Assembly: GCF_002237575.1 (NCBI RefSeq)
Contig: NZ_CP022535.1
Span: 1,111,401-1,175,400, forward strand
DNA: 64,000 nt
Reading direction: 5' to 3'
Origin: Spiroplasma corruscae
GTDB taxonomy: Bacteria; Bacillota_I; Bacilli_A; Mycoplasmatales; Mycoplasmataceae
This document shows positions 1 to 10,433 of this stretch, piece after piece (within the stretch, counting starts at the first letter, position 1; each line of letters opens with the position of its first letter). A model generated the notes under the pieces. The model saw only the letters and a list, made by a program, of their open reading frames with translations. It was not told where the DNA came from and ran no database searches. Made by a program: the position numbers and the translations under genes.

Positions 1-155
1 TTTTCTTTTATTATATCGAATGCTTTATATAAGATATGTTGAGCTGTTCCTCTTTTTCCATCTAACATAATTTTATTAACTGCTTTAGTTACTAATTTAG
101 AATTATAAATTGGATCAGGTAGTACATCTCTTTTTTCCGCTTGATGTTTACGCAT
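1..155 (-). CDS. rpsG: 30S ribosomal protein S7, N-terminal part (cut by window edge)
   Basis: The visible N-terminus begins [20 protein letters not shown] and continues with [19 protein letters not shown], the standard start of bacterial S7, which nucleates assembly of the 30S head and contacts mRNA near the exit channel. The start ATG is preceded by AGGAGAAA. It lies 21 bp downstream of rpsL, the usual str-operon order (rpsL-rpsG-fusA-tuf). Only about 51 codons are inside the window; the rest continues beyond base 1. Confidence 0.93.
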   Translation of the reverse strand, partial: MRKHQAEKRDVLPDPIYNSKLVTKAVNKIMLDGKRGTAQHILYKAFDIIKE

Positions 156-176
156 TGTTTTTCTCCTTTCTAATTA

Positions 177-596
177 TTATTTTTTTTCTTTAGGTCTTTT
201 AGCACCATATAAAGAACGACTTTGCATTCTTTTATTAACACCAGTTGTATCTAATGTTCCCCTAATTATATGGTAACGAACTCCGGGTAAATCCTTAACC
301 CTACCACCACGTATCAATACAACACTATGTTCTTGTAAGTTATGTCCTTCTCCTGGTATATAAGCAGTAACTTCCATACCGTTTGTAAGTCTAACCCTTG
401 CGTATTTTCTTAACGCAGAGTTAGGTTTTTTAGGAGTCATTGTAGCAACCCTTGTACAAACTCCTCTTTTTTGAGGAGAAGATACTTTAGTTACTTTTTT
501 TAATAAAGTATTAACTCCTCTATTTAATGCAGGCGCTTTAGTTTTTCAAGTTTTTGCTTTTCTTGGTTTTCGAACTAATTGGTTTATTGTAGCCAT
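177..596 (-). CDS. rpsL: 30S ribosomal protein S12
   Basis: S12 lies at the decoding centre and controls translational accuracy. The 139-residue product starts [15 protein letters not shown] and has the conserved [11 protein letters not shown] segment and the [20 protein letters not shown] / [12 protein letters not shown] segments that contain the usual streptomycin-resistance positions. Codon 17 region (KTWKTK) uses an in-frame TGA for Trp, so the gene only reads through with the mycoplasma/spiroplasma code. A strong Shine-Dalgarno (GGAAAGGAGGAAA) precedes the ATG. First gene of an rpsL-rpsG operon read leftwards. Confidence 0.97.
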
Positions 597-647
597 AAAT
601 TTTCCTCCTTTCCACAATACCGAGTGTTTTGTTCTTACACAAAGGTA

Positions 648-653
648 ATTATA
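648..653 (-). promoter_or_regulatory. Candidate -10 box for the rpsL-rpsG operon
   Basis: On the minus strand a TATAAT hexamer lies about 50 bp upstream of the rpsL start, followed by a short leader. A convincing -35 box is not visible, so only the -10 is proposed. Confidence 0.4.
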
Positions 654-728
654 TACTTAATTTTAATAAATATCATACTTTTTTTAAAATTCTCCAATAA
701 TATTTAGTAATAAATTAATTTTAAATAT

Positions 729-1733
729 ATGGAAAAAATATTAGCAGTACTTGGCCTACGAAAATTATTACATCATCATCAAGTTTAGTTATAGTATGTG
801 GTAAAACTGATGATACTAATTTAAATATAAAATTTTACTTCAAATTATAAAACAGCTGAGTCAGCAAAAGGTGCTTATGATACATTTAAGTGGGATAATA
901 CTCCTAAGGATAGTCCAAAATTAATAGTAAATTTTAAATTACCTGGAGGCGTTAGTGGAAATTAATTTTAATAAAGACCAGTATACAAAAAAATCACTAG
1001 CAACGGTAACCAAGAAATCCTTAAAGAACTTAGAAAAGTAAAGGGGAAATTTGAAAATAAGACTGACTTAAAAGATGTAGGAGAAAATATGCAAGAAGCA
1101 TTTAACAATTATTATGTTACAAATCAATTTATGGTTGATATGAAAGAAAAGTTTATTGATGCTGCTTCTAATAGTAATGGAGTTATTGAAATATCAAGTG
1201 CGTATAAAGAAAAAAAACACTGAGTATAACAATCTATCATCATATATCCAAGATTGAATGATTAAGGCAGTAGATACTTCAATTCCTGAGAATACATATA
1301 TTTCAGAAATGATTTACATACTAAAATAGGTTGGAAGATTCATATTTTTCTAACAATTAATAAGAATAACAACGGTTATAGTGATGATGATACAGATAAA
1401 TCAAATTAAATTGGTCTAACGTAAAAAAATAAGTGCTAATGTAACACAAGAAGAAGTTGATGCTGAAATTAAGAAATTAGTAGAATGGATAAAGTTAAGG
1501 ATACAATAGCATTAGGGGTTTACAAACTTAAGTTATTTGTCCAACAACTAGTTTTAACTAATGGGAAAGATTGGTTATTAGATGTAGTTACAGGATTATT
1601 AACAGGATTTTCAAAGTTTGCTTTAGATAAGATTCCTGTGCTTAATACATTATTTAAAGTGCCGGGTTCACAATGAATAACTAATAAGTTAGTTATAATA
1701 CCTTTAAGTGCAAAATTAGCAACTTATTGTTAA
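729..1733 (+). pseudogene. Decayed Spiroplasma-type lipoprotein gene
   Basis: The reading starts MEKILAVLG, then shifts frame into a Ser-rich stretch ending SLVIVCGKTDDT, which looks like a lipoprotein signal peptide with a slightly degraded lipobox. Later open blocks lie in different frames: an AYDTFKWDNTPKDSPK block, a block with KELRKVKGKFENKTDLKD and EAFNNYYVTNQFMVDMKEKF, and a final hydrophobic block (DWLLDVVTGLLTGFSKFALD) ending at TAA 1731-1733. No single frame stays open, so several frameshifts have destroyed it. Spiroplasma genomes carry many such lipoproteins; the exact family is not identified. A terminator follows at about 1835. Confidence 0.6.
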
Positions 1734-1833
1734 TTTAATAATTGAATTAGCAGATAGCAATAAAATTAGTAGTGAACTTTTAAATCGTATAAATCTTCGA
1801 TTATTATCAAAGTATAAGATTAGCTATAATAAT

Positions 1834-1865
1834 AAAAACGCTAACATATGTCAGCGTTTTTTTAT
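1834..1865. terminator. Intrinsic terminator after the lipoprotein pseudogene
   Basis: AACGCTAACATATGTCAGCGTT hairpin arms (positions about 1837-1858) are flanked by A5 on the left and T7 on the right, so it can act in both directions. An almost identical hairpin occurs at 24954-24977. Confidence 0.75.
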
Positions 1866-2020
1866 TAGTCTTTATTACATTTTTCATTTAACATTGTATT
1901 TGTTGTTTTAAGTTTTTAGTAGATTAGATATTATATTACACTTATTCTAAAAAATACAATCATTTTATATGTAGATGTTACGTAAGGTATTTATAAAAGG
2001 ACTTATTCATTTAGTAAAAC

Positions 2021-2779
2021 TTAGTTAAATAAATTTATATTTGGTAACATATTAATAAATGTTGTTTCGTTCATTAATCCTTCATTTAAAGGGTAAGTTA
2101 GTACAAGTTCAAGAATTAACACTAGTAGATAATATGTCTCGATATAATCTAAAAATAGGGTTACTCTACTATTATTAAATTCATCTTCTTTAATACTAGT
2201 TATTTTGTTATTCAATTTCTTATAGTTATCTATAAAAGAGAATATATTATCTATAAGCATAGAGAATGCCAGCATAGAGTCTTGTTCAATAACAGTATTA
2301 AGTCATAAGTTAAAATTCTTAAATACCTCTTGTGAATCCTTCTCCATCATTAATTCATTATATTTAAATGTAAGATCACTAAACTTTACACCAATAGCTT
2401 GAACAGCAGTTGAAATCATAACATCAACACCTTTTTTGGTTTTAATAGTATTTTTCTCAAGACCCTCTTTTTTTAAATTTGTATTTATTGATAAAATTAC
2501 TACCATTGCATTCTTAATTATAGATAATATGTAATTAATAATAATTATTTCATTTTCGTTATTAATAGGTTTTCATTCTTTTATTGAACTATTTACGCAT
2601 TCTCCAAATCTTTCCACTTCTTTTATAGAGTTAATAGCAGGAAAATCTTCAAAAAAATCTAACACTACTTTTGGTACTTCAAAACTATTACGAATATTTT
2701 CTTTTAAGTTTTTGTAAAACACATCCACTCGATTTATAATAATTTTTTCATGATTTAATGGCTTTATATTATTTTTCAT
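2021..2779 (-). CDS. Hypothetical soluble protein, 252 aa
   Basis: Not recognised. One frame runs from an ATG at 2779 to TAA at 2021-2023 when two TGA codons (2573-2575 and 2303-2305) are read as Trp. The product starts MKNNIKPLNHEKIIINRVDV, is rich in Lys, Asn, Ile and Glu, and appears largely helical, with a hydrophobic helix near the C-terminus (YLLVLILELVLTYPL) that is probably buried rather than a membrane span. No signal peptide and no catalytic motif are visible. It stands alone, convergent with the decayed lipoprotein gene and divergent from the 2950-4083 gene. Probably a lineage-specific accessory protein. Confidence 0.7.
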
Positions 2780-2949
2780 GGTGTATTCTCATTTCTATGT
2801 ATATATTATATTTAAATATTAATTGTTTGTTTAAATAATTAAAATAAAAAGTTTAACTCATTATTTATATTAATTTATTAGGGTATAAAGCTATTATTAA
2901 AAAATTAATTTTACTATTTATAATATAATATTTTAAAGAGGTGTTAATT

Positions 2950-4083
2950 TTGTGAGGAGAAAGTAATACAAGATATTTTATTGATTGAGCTGATGCTTGC
3001 CAAAGTGAATCAATTAGAAAAAGATCTATTAATTCAACAGGTGGATACAATTATAAAGAAAACCTTAGTTCAGATGTATCCAGAAAAGCTATGGTTGATA
3101 TACTAAGTCTAATAAAAAATAATAGAACTTTAAGTGTGCAGCATTTTTTTAATATTGCACCTCCAACTTATGTGTCAAATCCAACAACAAAGTATTTACT
3201 GCTACAATTATATTTTGAAGATTGCATAAAGTTAAAAGGAGAGGTTGATAATTCAACATATAAAGAAAAAAACTATACAATGTTATTTTCAAAGGAATTA
3301 AGTTCAAAACAACCACAAACAAATATAAATAATTCTGTTAAACGTGGGCATTCAAATATAGAAAGTATGATTGATAATAATTGAGCTGCAACAGGTAGAA
3401 AACTTGACTTCGAAAAAAAACAAAAAGAGAGTAAACGAGAATTTAACATAAATTTAAAAAACCCAAACACAGTTACTACTAATAAACCTGCAGTAAAACC
3501 TATAATTCAAACCCAAAAAGAAAAACAACCAGAAGAAGTTAAACCAATAATACCAACTAATATTTTTGAAAAACCAAATATAAAAGTTGAAGAAACAGTG
3601 AAAAGTATTAAATACATAAATATACCAAAACCAGAAGTTAAAGAAGAAGTTAAATTAAACAACGTTACTCTGAATCTTACAGAAAGACCAAAACAAATTG
3701 AACCAGAAATTATAATTGATAATAAAAAGTTCGCTGGACTTAATTCTTATGAGTTATACTTTATATATAATTTTTTGAAAGATACAATAAACAGAAATAT
3801 AGAAGCAACATCAAGTATTAAAAACTTTAGTAAAATTGTTTTGACAAGAGCAGATATGGAGTTTTTAAAAGAAGGTAATGGCGTAAGCTTAGTTATAAAA
3901 ATACTAGTAGTTATATCAAGTTTATTATTAATTGGCTTATTTTTTCTAGGTATAGTTTTTAAAAATAAACAAAAAAGTAAAGCAAGAAAAGATTACTTGA
4001 AACAAATTAAAGAAAGTTCTTATAAAAGAATCAATGAAGATTTAAACTATAAATATCCAAATATAATTACAAAATTATATTAA
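2950..4083 (+). CDS. Hypothetical bitopic membrane protein with Pro/Lys-rich stalk, 377 aa
   Basis: Not recognised. The proposed start is TTG 2950, because an AGAGGTG Shine-Dalgarno lies just upstream and the reading MWGESNTRYFIDWADACQSE is continuous with the rest; it reads three TGA codons as Trp (the second codon, WADACQ and NNWAATG). Residues 1-145 look folded. About residues 175-245 form a charged, Pro-rich stretch with repeated Lys-Pro and Pro-Glu-Val pairs. A single transmembrane helix (VIKILVVISSLLLIGLFFLG) lies near residues 315-335, followed by a basic, presumably cytoplasmic tail. No signal peptide is seen, so the topology is uncertain. A terminator follows immediately. Confidence 0.7.
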
Positions 4084-4115
4084 AAAACGCCTATCATAAA
4101 TGGCGTATTTTTTTT
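4084..4115. terminator. Terminator between convergent genes
   Basis: The stem ACGCC...GGCGT with an AT-rich loop, A6 before and T8 after, lies directly after the stop of the 377-aa gene and abuts the stop of the convergent small gene. It is likely shared by both. Confidence 0.75.
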
Positions 4116-4308
4116 ATAAATCTTGCTCTTTTTTTGTACTTTTTAGAGATTTAATATGATTTTTCGCAGTTTTTAAATTATTTTTTTCATTTTTTAATGC
4201 AAATTTTGCTTGCTTGATTGCTTCTTTACAACCTTTAATCTTTGTCTCTATCTCAGTTTTCTTTTCTACTAACTTACTTTTTTTTTCTTTAAATTCTTCT
4301 TTAGTCAT
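4114..4308 (-). CDS. Small basic coiled-coil protein, 64 aa
   Basis: The product (MTKEEFKEKKSKLVEKKTEI...) is almost entirely Lys/Glu/Ile/Ala/Leu with a heptad-like pattern, predicted as one long helix or coiled coil. It has no hydrophobic span and no known motif. The ATG is preceded by AGGAG at good spacing (ATAGGAGTAGAAAATG), which supports real translation. The role is unknown. It lies just downstream of, and on the same strand as, the repeat protein gene 4407-7235. Confidence 0.6.
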   Translation of the reverse strand: MTKEEFKEKKSKLVEKKTEIETKIKGCKEAIKQAKFALKNEKNNLKTAKNHIKSLKSTKKEQDL

Positions 4309-4406
4309 TTTCTACTCCTATCTAAGCAATTATAAAAAAAATAAAAGTTAAAAACTTTTAATTTAATAATAATACAATATTATTTTAACATATTTCAAAA
4401 ATGTTT

Positions 4407-7235
4407 TTATTGGTTTCTTTTTTTGTTATAGTTATATTTTTTTAAAAAATCGTCAACACTTTTTTTACTATTGTTTGATTCTTTTTTTTCTAACTCTTCA
4501 TAAATTAAATTTAGTTTTTTTACTACTGTATCAATTTCATCGCTTATTACATCTCTTCCTGATTTAAGTGATAAATTTTTAAGCAACTCTTCTATATTAT
4601 TAATTCTTTCTTCAATTTTATCAATTTTTTCAAATGTTGTTTTATCATAAACAGACTTATCCATTTCTTTTTTTGATAGTTGGGTATCTAGGTCTAAAAT
4701 GTTTTTTAAATCTTCTTCAAGAGCTATATCTCTAAATTCTTTTGATTCATCTATTAAAACATTATCTTGATTATATTCAATTATAGTTTCTTTTTCTTCA
4801 TTATAAAGATTTTTAAATTTATTTATAAATGTATCTTCATTAATAAAATCATGATTTTTAAAATCATTATTAATTATTTTATCGTCCAGACTTTGAGAAC
4901 TTGTTAGCTCCTTATTCAATGGAACAGTTGTAGAATCATTTTCTACAGTATTTTGTTCATAGATATTTATTTGATTATTATTTATAGGTCTCACAAACGT
5001 TCCTAAAGGAGTATAATCAGATTTCTTCACAACGTCTTTTTGTTTTGTTTCACTTATGGTTATTTTTTCTTCAAGATTAAAATCTTCAAAAATACTTTTT
5101 AGTTTTGTTTCTACTAAACTTTCTGATTCTTCTAATGAATTAACATCCATATTAATGGCTCTATCCATTCTTTCTTTAATAAAAGCTTCACCTAAAGCAT
5201 TTGTACTAGGTGCTGATGAGTCAATTCTAGTTTCAGGTCTAACAAAAGTTTCTATACTTTTATTTTTTTTATCTAGTATATCTTCTTTACTAAACTGATT
5301 GTAATTATTTTGTTCTTCAAGATCAAAATCTTTAAAAATTATACTAAGATTAGTTTCATCATTGATGTTGGTATGATAATTGTTTAGATACTTTAAATCC
5401 ATATTAATGGCTCTATCCATTCTTTCTTTAATAAAATCTTCACCTAAAGCATTTGTACTAGGTGATGATAAATCAAGTCTAGTTTGTGGTCTAACAAAAT
5501 TGTTTTCAGTAATAGTATTATTTGCAGCTAATGTTGGTGTTACTAATGTTCGATCAATTATAGTTTGTGGTCTAACAAAAGTTTCTAAATTATTATTTAT
5601 ATCTTCTGAAATTGATTCTTCATTACCAAATTGTTTATAGTTATTTTGTTCTTCAATAGAAAAATCTTTAAATATATTATCAAGGATTGTTTCATCACTA
5701 CTATCTGATTGTTTTAAAGAGTCAATATCCATATTAATTGCTCTATCCATTCTTTCTTTAATAAAAGTTTCACCTAAAGCATTTGTACTAGGTGCTGATG
5801 AGTCAATTCTAGTTTCAGGTCTAACAAAAGTGCTTTTATTTTCTGCTTCCTTAGATGAATCATCAGTATTTTTTTCGCTGTCAACTAAGTCTAAGTTTAT
5901 ATCTATAATATTTGTTTGTTTTTCATTTATAAAATCATTTTCTAATTTTTCGTTATCATCAAATGATTTCAGAGATTCATTTTTCTTATATTCCACACTT
6001 AAATCAGTTAAAATACCGTGACTATCAAAATCCAGATCATCTAAAATATCAGTTTTTTGATTTAGATCATCATTAATATTTAGCTCAGATAAATCCATTG
6101 TAATAGCTCTTGAAAGTTTTTCACTTACATAATTTTCTTCATTATTATTTTTTGCTATTAGTTTCTCACCATAATTTGGGTAGATACTCTCAAACTCCTC
6201 AAGTTCTTCTGTTGAAAATGTTTCTATATTAAGAGCCTTTTCATCACTTTTTTCTTGTTCATGATATTCCTTATACACATCTTCAATTGAATGATCAAAA
6301 TCATCAGATTCTATATCATTTGCTATCATTATCTTTTCTTCTAATAAATTTAGTTTAAATTCAGTTTGTTGCAAATATTCAATAAACTTATCTTCAGATA
6401 TATTAAGTTTTTTAGCTAGGTCATTAATTTTTTTGGCTTTAGAGTTAAAATAATTTATCAGTTTTGTTTTTACATTTTCATTAACTTCTTTTTCATCAAA
6501 AAGTATTGTTTCTCTTAATTTTAATAGAGAATCTTTTTGTTTGTTTCATCTCTCTATTTTACGTTTTAATTTAGTTTCATTTTTCATAATTTCTTCAGGC
6601 AACGTAATTTTATCAATGTTTTTTACTAGACCAGTTTTGTTTTTTTCTTGGTTTAATTTTTTCTTTTTTAAAATCACGTTGCCATTTTGCTTTCCCTCTT
6701 TAGCTACCTCTCTTTCAAATTTTTTCTCCTCTTTATTTATTGAAATTAGGTTTCGTTCTTCTGCATAGTTATTTAATGCATCACTATCGAACAATACAAA
6801 TTCTAAAATTAATAATCCTAAAAATATTGATGCTGCCATTATTAATAAAATAGTTTGACTCATTAATAGGGCCATTACAAGTAAAACTAATAAATAACTC
6901 TTTACCATTGGTTTCGAAATTTTTTGTTTTTTCTTTAACCTTACCAATTCTACAATTGATATTGCTATTAACGTAATTGCAATAAACATTAATAACCCTA
7001 ATGTGATAAATGCCCCTATTTCTTTATGAGACATATTATTTAAATTAACCATGAATTTATTATCATTACCAAAAACACTTGAGAATTGGTTTTTTGATAA
7101 AAATTCATAAATCTTCATTAGCACTGCAACATTAGCTATCAATGTTAAGACTAACGAAAGAACCAAGTACGCTATTAGTACGAGTGATGATACAATTACA
7201 ACTGATCAAGCACTTACTATTAAAAATGCAAACAT
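4407..7235 (-). CDS. Four-TM membrane protein with long acidic tail carrying FVRP repeats, 942 aa
   Basis: Not recognised. The full frame runs from ATG 7235 (GGAGGTAAACATG, a near-ideal ribosome site) to TAA 4407, with TGA at 6546-6548 and near the N-terminus read as Trp. Residues 1-150 contain about four hydrophobic spans. Then comes a Lys-rich segment (160-250) and a short helical piece INDLAKKLNISEDKFIEYL (about 266-284) that resembles small helix bundles such as the IF2 N-domain. The remaining 650 residues are strongly acidic and Asn-rich. They include three near-identical 35-residue blocks (469-503, 579-613, 663-697) with the core FVRPETRIDSSAPSTNALGE followed by FIKERMDRAINMD. FVRP alone occurs five times. 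The C-terminus (about 850-942) is probably coiled coil. It is coupled to the upstream gene. Inferred role: a membrane-anchored scaffold with repeated binding motifs. Confidence 0.75.
5145..5249 (-). repeat. FVRP repeat block 3
   Basis: This encodes residues 663-697 of the 942-aa protein (FVRPETRIDSSAPSTNALGE, then AFIKERMDRAINMD). At DNA level it is nearly identical to the block at 5727-5831. Confidence 0.85.
5397..5501 (-). repeat. FVRP repeat block 2
   Basis: This encodes residues 579-613, a slightly diverged copy (FVRPQTRLDLSSPSTNALGE, then DFIKERMDRAINMD). It is followed by a DLEEQNNYNQF segment also shared between units 1 and 2. Confidence 0.85.
5727..5831 (-). repeat. FVRP repeat block 1
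   Basis: This encodes residues 469-503. It is followed about 30 residues later by IFKDFSIEEQNNYKQF, which is also repeated after block 2, so the whole repeating unit is about 85-110 residues. Confidence 0.85.
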
Positions 7236-7237
7236 GT

Positions 7238-9049
7238 TTACCTCCTATTTATATTATTTCAATTACTACCATCTATTGAAAACAAATTATTTCCTCTAGA
7301 TTGTTCTCTTTCAATCTGTAATTTATCTTCAATATTTATTTGCGATACATTATTGAAATCATTTTGATGTTTCCATAGATTAAATTCTTCATCAGTTTCA
7401 TTATTTTTATTTGTCTGATTGTTATTAGCCAATATTTCGGTCCTAAATATAGGACCTTCCATTTTCTCTCTAGCTGTTTTCTCTTCGATTTTATTTATTT
7501 TGTCGATTTCACTTTGTCTTTTTTCTAATACTCTCGAGACTTCTATTCTCATTTTCTTAGAATTTAATAAGTCATTTCTTAAGTCCGCTTTGTTAGGCTG
7601 TGTGTAACTAATTTCTTCTTCAAAATTATTTTGATTTGTATAGTTACTATTTGGATAAATATGATTATTATCATGATTAATCAAGTTATTCAAGTTACTT
7701 TGATTAAAACTATTAAAGTTTTCATTATTGTTTGAATAACTTGGGATTTGCGAACTTATATTTGAATTATCTTTATAATTATTTGTTATATCTTTGTTAA
7801 TAACCGTGCTACTACATTGAAGCGGTTCAACAGGTAAATCAGTTGTATCTTTCTTCTTAATTACAGGTTTATCACTAAATTTAACTAATACATCAACATA
7901 ATTGAAAATATATTCATTATAGAATTCATTATAGAATTCTTTATCTAATACAAATGTTAAATTTAAATTTGGAATTCTAGTAATTATTTTATTAAAGAAT
8001 TCAATAAAGGATTTTTTCAATGTTCCTTCCACAGGTATCAAGTTTTCTACAAAAATAGAAATTATACCATTAAAATTATAGGCTTCGAATAAATTTGCAA
8101 ACTCAGAACATATTAAATCTATTGGGTCATTAACAATAAATACATCGTCCAATATTTCTTCAATATCATCATCAATATTAACTTTACCCCAACTAGTTCC
8201 TTTGAACATTAGATCCACACGTTCCCATAGTTCTCTTCTGTCTTCTATATCAATTTGAATTGGTAACTTAGAAATAAATTGTTTTAAAAAGAATCTATAA
8301 GGTCTTTTATATTTTGATATTTCTGAAATATCTATAAAAACTTTGTAAGAGCTATTTAAGTCTTCTTTTATAAATCTAACTATTTTTATACTCTCTGGTT
8401 TATCAACTGTAATCATTATTAATTTATTAGCAAGATCAGTTTTATTGAAAGACTCTTTATATTTATTTATATCTAATATATTATAGGAGTCTTCAATAAT
8501 TTTATTTTCAGAAACCTCTTTTTTCTTAGTTTCCTGAAGTTTAGTATCATTGATATCATTTTGATAAAATGGTTTTATAGTTCCCATTGTTTCAGTTACA
8601 CTATTAATATTTTGATTTTTACTATTTATGTTTAGGAAATCATTGTTGTATTCCCTAATACTATTATTTTCTTTTTCTTTAAGATTTTCTGAAATCGAAT
8701 TATTTTGACTAAATGGTGGAAAGTTTATACTTTCATTGTTTTTTACTAAGTTTTCACTTGGTTTTAGCCTTTGGTCATTACTATAGTGTCTTTGTTTAAT
8801 TTGTTCTACTTTCTGATTATCAATACTATTATCTAAACTCATATTAATAGAAGGAAAGGGAGGCACAGACACTTTGTTACTATCATCTATCATAGTTTTG
8901 ATAAATGACGGCATAATAGCTTTGTTTTCTACAAAACCCATTTGTGCACCTAATCTCATGTATTTTTCTTTTTCTTTTTCTTTTTCTTTTTCTTTTTTGT
9001 TTTCTGCTTCTTTTTGATTTTTCATTCTCTCAAAAGGATTAATATACAT
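7238..9049 (-). CDS. Hypothetical Asn-rich soluble protein, 603 aa, coupled to the FVRP membrane protein
   Basis: Not recognised. The start (MYINPFERMKNQKEAENKKE) follows a strong AAAGGAGG site. TGA at 7259-7261 is Trp, and the true stop TAA (7238-7240) sits inside the Shine-Dalgarno region of the next gene, 2 bp before its ATG, so the two are translationally coupled. Residues 18-29 are a Lys-Glu alternating tract. Residues about 60-200 are disordered and Asn-rich. About 200-395 look like a folded alpha/beta domain (NKLIMITVDKPESIKIVRFI; NGIISIFVENLIPVEGTLK; NLNLTFVLDKEFYNEF) that resembles the later strands of a P-loop fold but shows no Walker A. About 415-475 is Asn-rich and about 485-535 is charged and helical. 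No membrane segments. Confidence 0.75.
8963..8992 (-). repeat. Hexanucleotide microsatellite inside the 603-aa gene
   Basis: Five perfect TTTTTC units (GAAAAA on the coding strand) encode the Lys-Glu dipeptide tract. Because the unit is six bases, changes in copy number keep the frame. Confidence 0.85.
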
Positions 9050-9077
9050 AGATTCAACCTCCTTTATTACAAGGTAA

Positions 9078-9106
9078 ATTATACCACATTTTTTGCAAAA
9101 AGTGAA
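9078..9106 (-). promoter_or_regulatory. Promoter of the 603-aa/942-aa gene pair
   Basis: On the minus strand there is TTCACT, a 17-bp gap, then TATAAT preceded by TGG (extended -10, TGGTATAAT), located 29 bp upstream of the start at 9049. It separates this pair from the upstream membrane-protein gene. Confidence 0.6.
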
Positions 9107-9139
9107 ATAAACTCTTGTAATTTATATATGAGTTTGCTA

Positions 9140-10432
9140 TTATATATAGTCATTTTTAGATTCATTTTGGCTTTCTTTATAGTTTTTTAGTAACTTTGTA
9201 CCAATAATTATGTATGAAGTTATAAATAAACTAAACGTAATTATTCCATGTGATACATATTTAATACCATATAAGAAGAAGTCTTTTACGGTTCCATCAC
9301 TATTTAAGAATGCACTTCCATAAATTTGATATAAATAATTATTAGATTTAATTATTTCGCTTTGATCATTACTTTTTCAAAAGTTATATATATTATTTAA
9401 CTCATGCATAGAAAAAAAGTTTACGCCAATTAAAAGTATCACTTCTATGAATAGAATTATAAATTGTATCATTAAAAACTTATAATTAATTGCATCCTTT
9501 TTTATATATAAAACACTTAAAACACAAATTGTGGCAATCATAAAACCTGAAATTATGATGGGTAAGCTTTTAATTGCAAACTGAGAAGTATTGTCAAACA
9601 AATCTTTTTTATTTAATAATTCTAAACCAATAAAAGTTCAGCTTAACATTGAGTTTAAAGAGCTGTTTGTCAATGATATTGCAACAACATAAATAAAATG
9701 TGGTATGAAAACAGCAAGTGCTGATAATAAAATTCAAAATGAGATATTTTTTTTGTTATTTAATGTAAGCTTACTTAATGCTGATGATAGTTTTTCTTGT
9801 CCAAAATCTTTTTTTACATAATTTATTTTTTGTTTTCTTATTTCAAGTTTATTGCTAAAAAAAGAGAAATAAATAATTGTAATTATTACTTTTATTAAGC
9901 ACAATCATCATGTCATTGTATCAGTGGTCCAACCATATATAAGTCTATTTGAGTAATTTTTTTTAAATATACTAACTATCTTTTCTAAACTATTGTTATC
10001 AGTATAAATATCAGTATTAGCTACAAATGCATACATTTGATAAAATCTTGAATAATTATATTCTCCAACTGAGAAAACGATGAAACATATAACTAAAAGA
10101 AGTGCAATAATAAAAATTATCAAATGTTTTAATTTTATAGATATTTTTTTATTCAAAATCCTAGGTATAAAAAAAATAATTAGTATTATAAACATATATA
10201 GTGCAATACTAAATCATACTAAAGTAATAATAGTATTGTATTTTGGAAGGTCATAGCTTTGAAAATAATCTTGCAATGTATCATAGTATATTCTATACTG
10301 ATTAAAAGAGTCGTTTATAATTAAAATACTGATAAACAAAAAGCTAGGAATTAATAATAATATAAAAATAAAAGCCATTTTAAATATACTAGCTTTTTTT
10401 ACTTTGTTACTGATTTCCAACTTTATATCCAT
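9140..10432 (-). CDS. Hypothetical polytopic membrane protein, 430 aa
   Basis: Not recognised. One frame from ATG 10432 (preceded by GAAGG) to TAA 9140, with several TGA codons read as Trp. Hydrophobic spans include ASIFKMAFIFILLLIPSFLF (about 14-40), a pair at about 72-120, one after WWLCLIKVIITIIYF, one around AVFIPHFIYVVAISL, and at least three more toward the C-terminus, giving about eight in all. The last residues are hydrophilic. It starts 1 base after the prmC stop, so it is the distal gene of the tdk-prfA-prmC run. No transporter or enzyme motif was found. Confidence 0.72.
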
Positions 10433-10433
10433 A

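Noticed and set aside
2303..2779. Apparent gene fragments separated by TGA
   Set aside because: The same frame continues across each TGA with sensible Trp positions here and in rpsL, prfA, mnmG, argS and others, so these are single genes under the UGA=Trp code, not pseudogenes.
5145..5831. Possible CRISPR-like direct repeats
   Set aside because: Repeats are about 105 bp, unevenly spaced and in frame within one protein; no leader or cas genes.
5056..6021. Plus-strand open frames opposite the FVRP repeats
   Set aside because: They are antisense shadows produced by the repeated sense codons, with no ribosome sites and no family resemblance.
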